From Paraphysomonas bandaiensis (Eukaryota > Chrysophyceae): a stretch of DNA of 64,000 bases. Numbering within the stretch: the first letter of the stretch is position 1; every line of letters begins with the position of its first letter. A model generated the notes under the pieces. The model was not told the origin of the DNA. It saw only the letters and a list, made by a program, of their open reading frames with translations, and made no database searches. This document shows positions 58,906-64,000 of this stretch, piece by piece. The stretch covers positions 1-64,000 of the forward strand of contig CBFFRP010000360.1 in assembly GCA_965644295.1 (NCBI GenBank), in the 5' to 3' direction. Both the position numbers and the translations under genes were made by a program.

Positions 58906-61233
58906 TTAAGTGCTCAGTTCTTGGAAGAATATTACTAAAAACAAACTTGGATACCTGATACAAAAATAATTCAACATACAACGACATGTGGATAGTACCA
59001 AAATTTTAGATTCATAAAACGACCTAGAAGTTGAAGGCAAGTCATTTCTTAATAATGCTGCGGTGGCAACAGCCTCCATTTCAAGCCATTGTTGTGCAAG
59101 CGTTATGTATCCCGCATACATGAGGTAATCTACAGAAGAAGCTCCCAGGGAATTGGGGTCACTGCGCACGGCATGAGACACTCTCCTGGTGACTTCTGCC
59201 CACTCTTCCGCTTTTCTACCAAGTATATCGCTATGGTTTCTCACCGATCCACTGCATCCAGCAATACTCAGCTCTCGAGCGGAGGCCCGTATACTGTTAC
59301 AATGTGCGTCGATGGCTTCAAAATTTTTCAATCCTTTACCAAATACCTTGCGCCGGAGAAAATCAAGAGCCTATATGAGCTTATAATTGACGAAATTTTG
59401 CTTTTCATATTTTAATACCTGAATACCAGTGGTTCCTTCCCATATCGCAGAGATTCGTACATCTCGAAGTATTTGTTCCTGTTTATTTCCACGGATATAT
59501 CCATGTCCACCATATATTTGTATTCCTATATTGGCAGCTTCGATACCTCTTTCTGTAAGGAATCCTTTCAGTATCGGTGTTAGAAATCCTAATTCTGCAT
59601 CATACTTCGTCATAGAGTCAACTTCTCCGCGATCTAAGGCGCAAATCATCTACACTGTGTTAGCTATGGCTACTTGTTTATTCAAAATACCTTATCTCCA
59701 ATGAGCGCACAGGAGTAAATCATAGCCCGACCACCTTCAGAAAAGGCCTTTTGAGTTAGAAGCATTTTTCTTATATCGGGATGCACTATCAACATGTCAG
59801 CCTCGTGGTCAGGACTCTTCACACCAGTGGCTGACCTGACATAAGATATTACTTTTAATCCACTCTTGAAACACATACCTGAAGGCTCTCCTTGACTTTG
59901 AGTAGTCCAAAGCATTCTGATAAGATTTTTCTGCGGCATTCACTCCCTGCATGGCGGACCCAATGCGAGCTGTGTTCATGAATGTGAACATATTGGCCAT
60001 CCCGCTGTGTTCCGTTCCCACAAGATACCCTCGTGCATTCTCAAATATAACTTCACAAGTCGGAGTTCCATGATACCCCATTTTATCCTTGTTTACAACG
60101 TTAAAACGGTAATAAATAACGCAATAAGTACTAAAACCTCTAATCTGCTGATACTAACTCCATTTACGGTGCTACTCATTTGTCCATTGTATTTCACATC
60201 AAATTTGGGAACTACGAAAAGAGAAAGACCCTTTGTTCCAGAGGGCCCCCCTGGTATTCGGGCAAGTACTAGATGTACAATGTTATCAGTGAGGTCATGT
60301 TCAGCGCAGGATATAAAAATCTTTGTTCCATTGATACTGTAACATCCATCCTCCTGAAGATCAGCCCGAGTACGAACCTACAAATACTCCAATGGGATTG
60401 ATTAAAGCTTTGCGAACAGCCTTACCTGGTTCAGGTCAGAGCCACACTGGCTTTCCGTAAGACACATTGTTCCAGTCCATGCTCCGCTAATTAGATTGGG
60501 TAAAAATAACTCTTGCACACTCTCAGATGCGTGTGTCAGCAATGTTCGCGCCGCTCCTTTCGATAACGACTATGATATAACAATCTGTCACTACATGCAA
60601 ATACTTTACAATTCGAGACGTACAGTGTAAGATGTCCACGGCTGGCATGCAGTTCCAAGTAACTCCGCTTGCAATAACGACAATGAATTAGGAAGACCTT
60701 GACCGCCATATATAGTAGGAAAACTCAGTCCAACCCAACCACCTTCCACGTATTTCTTGTAGGCCTCTTTGAATCCAGTGGGAGTTTTCACCTCATTGGG
60801 TCCAACATAAGTGCACCCTATTTAAATATGTAGAAGGTTTAAACAATGGTTAGAGTGACAGTATTACGTAAGCATACTACAAGAGACAGAGTGCTATTAA
60901 CACCACTGAGAGTGTGTCTGTTCTTATGTATGGCACATCTCGTTAACATCATGTCGTCTATGACTCATATATAGTGCAGTAAGACTCACCCTCCTGATCG
61001 GCTACAGCACTTAGAGGGGCAATCTCATGCTCTGCAAACCTTGCCGACTCCTGAATGACGGCAGAGATGATGTCGGGGCCGCATGTGGTGGGAGTGTAGC
61101 CCAGTAGACTGCAGTGGCGGGGATACTGCAACACCTCATCTAGAAGGAATGATATGTCCGATACAGGAGCAGTGTAGGCCCGGGAGATACATGAACGGAA
61201 AGGAAGGCGGGTGCCTAGAGATCGCCGGAGCAT
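58906..61233 (-). CDS. Acyl-CoA dehydrogenase, DmdC/AidB-like, mitochondrial
   Basis: About eight exons from 61233 ([18 protein letters not shown]) to a stop at 58906, about 600 aa. The first residues are Arg/Ser-rich with no acidic residue, a good mitochondrial presequence. The dehydrogenase shows [36 protein letters not shown] (FAD/substrate loop), [52 protein letters not shown] and [20 protein letters not shown], then [14 protein letters not shown]. The C-terminal ~120-residue helical extension is that of the 3-methylmercaptopropionyl-CoA dehydrogenase (DmdC) group. It oxidises an acyl-CoA with FAD and passes electrons to ETF; the substrate is unknown. The position of the final intron near the C-terminus is unsure. 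Divergent from eIF2-beta across a (CATA)n tract. Confidence 0.9.
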
Positions 61234-61803
61234 GTTGATAATATATCTATAGACTATATGAAGATACCCATACATACATACATACATACATACATACATA
61301 CATACATACATACATACATACATACATACATACATACATACATACATACATACATACATACATACATACATACATACATACATACATACATACATACATA
61401 CATACATACATACATACATACATACATACATACATACATACATACATACATACATACATACATACATACATACATACATACATACATACATACATACATA
61501 CATACATACATACATACATACATACATACATACATACATACATACATACATACATACATACATACATACATACATACATACATACATACATACATACATA
61601 CATACATACATACATACATACATACATACATACATACATACATACATACATACATACATACATACATACATACATACATACATACATACATACATACATA
61701 CATACATACATACATACATACATACATACATACATACATACATACATACATACATACATACATACAGCTTCAACTTTGTAGTGGCACTGTGAGTATAAGT
61801 ATC
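61234..61803. promoter_or_regulatory. Head-to-head spacer dominated by (CATA)n
   Basis: Only about 35 bp on each side of the microsatellite remain for the promoters of the acyl-CoA dehydrogenase (-) and eIF2-beta (+). No TACAGCAGTA is visible. Confidence 0.6.
61270..61766. repeat. ~500-bp perfect (CATA)n microsatellite
   Basis: About 124 uninterrupted CATA units. The opposite strand reads (TATG)n and gives spurious open frames of alternating Met-Tyr-Val-Cys. It fills most of a 570-bp bidirectional promoter. Confidence 0.99.
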
Positions 61804-62737
61804 ATGTCTGAGTTTATTGAAGATCCGAATGAACCCTCAGAGGAGTTGAATAAGATGACAGAGCCTCTTCCAGATGAGATCGCGTCTATGTTTGATTTAA
61901 AGCAGAAGAAAAAGAAGAAGAAGAAGAAGGTGTTACATGTATATGTACACTATCGTATGATCTTATGAGGGTATCTTTAGGCTGTCACTGAAGAAGTCAC
62001 TCAACAGGAGAGTTCATGTATAGTTAAAGATGTCACTGTTGCGGATATGTCGCAGGAGTTTGTGCTGGACCCACCGACTTATAGCTACAGCGAGCTGCTT
62101 CAGAGAGCCGTAGATTTGTTGCATCAGCATAATCCAGAATACTCTGAGAAGAGAAGACACACAATGAAGCCTCCGCAGCTCATGAGAGGTTTTATCTTCA
62201 TATTCTGTTATCCATGTCTGAGGCTTCTGTGCAGTGGGAACCAAGAAAACTTTATGGGTTAACTTTCAGGAGATATGCAAAATGATGAAAAGGAGTCCTG
62301 ACCATGTCTTCCAGTTTATGATGGCAGAACTTGGCACCGAAGGATCTATAGATGGCAACGAACGCTTAGTCATTCGTGGAAAGTTCGTGCCGAAAGTGAG
62401 ACCATATTGCTGTACAGTTTAAGCCCTTAATAGATTGCGTAGTATATCGAGAGCCTTTTGAGGAAATACATTATAGAGTATGTTACATGCCAAATGTGCC
62501 GCAGCTTCAACACTTCGCTCACTCGTGATAGCGTCTCGCGGCTGTTCTTTGTTCACTGTCAGGTATATTGTTTGTTAGTATGTTATCGTGCTATATTACT
62601 ACAAGTACCTATCATTTACGCACTAACCTATACATTTGCTCTGTATATAGGAATGTGGATCTTCCCGCTCGGTGGCTCCTATTCGTGCTGGGTATCATGC
62701 CCAGACACGTGCCGATCGCCGAGCTCTTCGTAAATAG
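61804..62737 (+). CDS. EIF2S2: Translation initiation factor eIF2 subunit beta
   Basis: Exons 61804-61929, 61981-62188, 62235-62395, 62443-62562 and 62651-62737 give 233 aa. It is the beta subunit of the GTP/Met-tRNAi-binding eIF2 complex. One lysine block ([11 protein letters not shown], residues 32-42) stands for the usual three K-boxes that bind eIF5 and eIF2B-epsilon. The core reads [58 protein letters not shown] and the zinc ribbon [18 protein letters not shown] with four Cys. A Val replaces the Glu usually found in MREGTKKT, right at an exon junction. The protein is shorter than animal homologues because the N-terminus is reduced. Confidence 0.97.
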
Positions 62738-63192
62738 TTTTTAAATATCGATGCCTTGTGCTAGCGCGATATCTTATTGTAGCATTTGTCTTCCCTTTCT
62801 ATATTGGGATTGACATGCCATCATGGTTGTAGTAGTAGTCAAGAACCAAATTCTGGAAGCTGTTGGTTATTTATAAGCATGAATTTTTCTGAGCGGGAAG
62901 TTGTATATTGTCATGTCATTGCCGTGCTGGCCTGCCGTAAATTTTGTGTTAATGTATTGTTTGTTAACGTACTACTCATGATTAGCTTCCTTCTATATAT
63001 TATAGGCTTTTATATTAGTGATACAAGACATAATAAAACTGGAGAATATTATTATGACATGATTCATTAGAACGTTTCTCCCTTCTACATGATCACAGGC
63101 AATACGATGCCCGATATATCGATCATAAATACGCACCCAAGCAATTATCGACATTAACATTAAAACTGAATTCAAATACAGCACGTCGCGCA
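62738..63192. other. Intergenic, convergent 3' ends
   Basis: Spacer between eIF2-beta (+) and the P450 gene (-). No gene recognised. Confidence 0.4.
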
Positions 63193-64000
63193 TTACGCAT
63201 ACTTTCTAGGAGTTGCACTGAATTTAGGAACAGGGAACGGAGTTGTGAACAAAAACTCTTTCTGAGAGTACGGGGGTGAATCTTCTGCAATAGTAAATTC
63301 ATAGTCTTGTACAAGGCGGCATATCAGCGAGAACATCTCCACTTCAGCTAACCGGCCGCCTAAACACATTCTAGGGCCAAAAGAAAATGGAGTAGCGAGT
63401 AGACGATGATCGAGAACCTCAGCCGGAGTACCTTTTCGACCGGAAACAGCATCTGGTAGCCACCTTTCAGGCATATATTTGTCCGCATTGTCGACAACAC
63501 GGGGATCAGCCTGAATGGTTTTGGTATTGAAGTTGATACGCATTCCAGCGGGAATTGTATATCCACGCAGGGAAATATCAGTGTCCAGGACACGAAATCC
63601 GATTGTGGTATTCGCAGGAGTAAACCGCTGGGTCTCACGGTAACATGCCTGCATATATGGCAGAGGCACGTCTTTGTGATAATCTGCACCATTTAGTTTT
63701 TCCTTCAGTTCGTTCGCGAGGATAGCTTGTTTATCAGGATTAGCAGCGAGATTGACTAAGTTCCACATCAGCACCGCAGATGTAGTGTCAACAGCAGCAA
63801 AAAGCAACCCGCCTAGCTCAGAACCCGCTTGTTCAGGAGACAGAGCGCCACGCTTGAGCAAGCGTTTTAAGTAGCACTCTGTTTCATGCACCGGTTTCTG
63901 TCCAACTCCATCCCAAACCTTCTCCACATCTTCTTCCATCTCGGACATTGTAGCGGAAGCATCATAGTTTATTTTCTCCCCAATATCCCCAACAGCCTCC
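63193..64000 (-). CDS. Cytochrome P450 (C-terminal part, 5' end beyond the window)
   Basis: The open frame runs from the right edge of the window to a stop at 63193; 268 codons are visible in a single exon. Haem monooxygenase motifs are the I-helix GGLLFAAVDTTS (oxygen-activation Thr), the K-helix YRETQR (ExxR), the PERW segment YMPERWLPD and the haem loop FSFGPRMCLGGRLAE with the axial Cys. The sequence style (AVDTTS, GPRMCLGGR) resembles the mitochondrial-clan P450s such as CYP11/CYP27, but the N-terminus that would show a membrane anchor or presequence is missing. The substrate cannot be guessed. Confidence 0.95.
   Translation of the reverse strand, partial: EAVGDIGEKINYDASATMSEMEEDVEKVWDGVGQKPVHETECYLKRLLKRGALSPEQAGSELGGLLFAAVDTTSAVLMWNLVNLAANPDKQAILANELKEKLNGADYHKDVPLPYMQACYRETQRFTPANTTIGFRVLDTDISLRGYTIPAGMRINFNTKTIQADPRVVDNADKYMPERWLPDAVSGRKGTPAEVLDHRLLATPFSFGPRMCLGGRLAEVEMFSLICRLVQDYEFTIAEDSPPYSQKEFLFTTPFPVPKFSATPRKYA

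Noticed and set aside
61247-61968. Long open frames of repeating Met-Tyr-Val-Cys or His-Thr-Tyr-Ile across the microsatellite
   Set aside because: They are translations of a (CATA)n tract, open by chance in several frames on both strands; the true eIF2-beta start lies after the tract.

Overview
The window is eukaryotic nuclear DNA. Nearly every protein gene is cut by short introns (mostly 45-100 bp, GT..AG), and intergenic spaces are compact (about 0.3-1.5 kb) where no transposon sits. The histone genes end in the metazoan-type 3' stem-loop (6-bp stem, UHUY loop). There is a DIX-domain protein, a RING/TRAF-type zinc-finger protein and a DDT/WHIM chromatin protein, together with a fungal- or amoeba-like hybrid histidine kinase. 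This mix suggests a unicellular holozoan (for example an ichthyosporean-like protist). That is inference from gene content; no species marker was found.

Layout. 0-9 kb: Kv-beta-like aldo-keto reductase (-), DIX-domain protein (+), an FFIGADE-repeat coiled-coil protein (-), and a P-loop ATPase (+) whose start codon abuts a 20-bp tandem repeat. 9.4-12 kb: a MULE transposon with GC-rich inverted ends. 12.2-27.5 kb: a near-identical 1.76-kb inverted repeat, each arm a divergent H3/H4 pair, enclosing a TPR-JmjC oxygenase (-), an inositol-phosphate 5-phosphatase with C2 domain and CaaX end (+), a complete non-autonomous LTR retroelement, and an intron-bearing histone H1 (-). 27.5-30.8 kb holds no recognised gene. 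30.8-42.6 kb: a secreted kinase-like/methyltransferase fusion (-), glycerol-3-phosphate dehydrogenase (+), a Ser/Thr-rich disordered protein (-), EMG1/NEP1 (+), a LOG-family enzyme (-) and a RING/TRAF protein (+). 42.9-49.5 kb is a transposon graveyard: an internally deleted hAT element, a solo LTR, two further elements with terminal inverted repeats, a retroelement relic and minisatellites. 50.6-64 kb: hybrid histidine kinase (-), DDT/WHIM protein (+), acyl-CoA dehydrogenase (-), eIF2-beta (+) and a cytochrome P450 (-) that leaves the window.

Organisation. Leaving transposons aside, the genes alternate strand almost without exception, so each sits head-to-head with one neighbour and tail-to-tail with the other. 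The head-to-head spacers are rich in TGTA/CATA and repeatedly carry the 10-mer TACAGCAGTA or its complement; both are candidates for a bidirectional promoter signature. Several genes place the start codon in a very small first exon (11, 12 or 28 nt).

No single operon-like system is evident. The most unusual items are the kinase-methyltransferase fusion, the small DIX protein, the promoter motif with strand alternation, and the histone inverted repeat. All gene models were assembled by eye from splice sites and homology, and no search was run.
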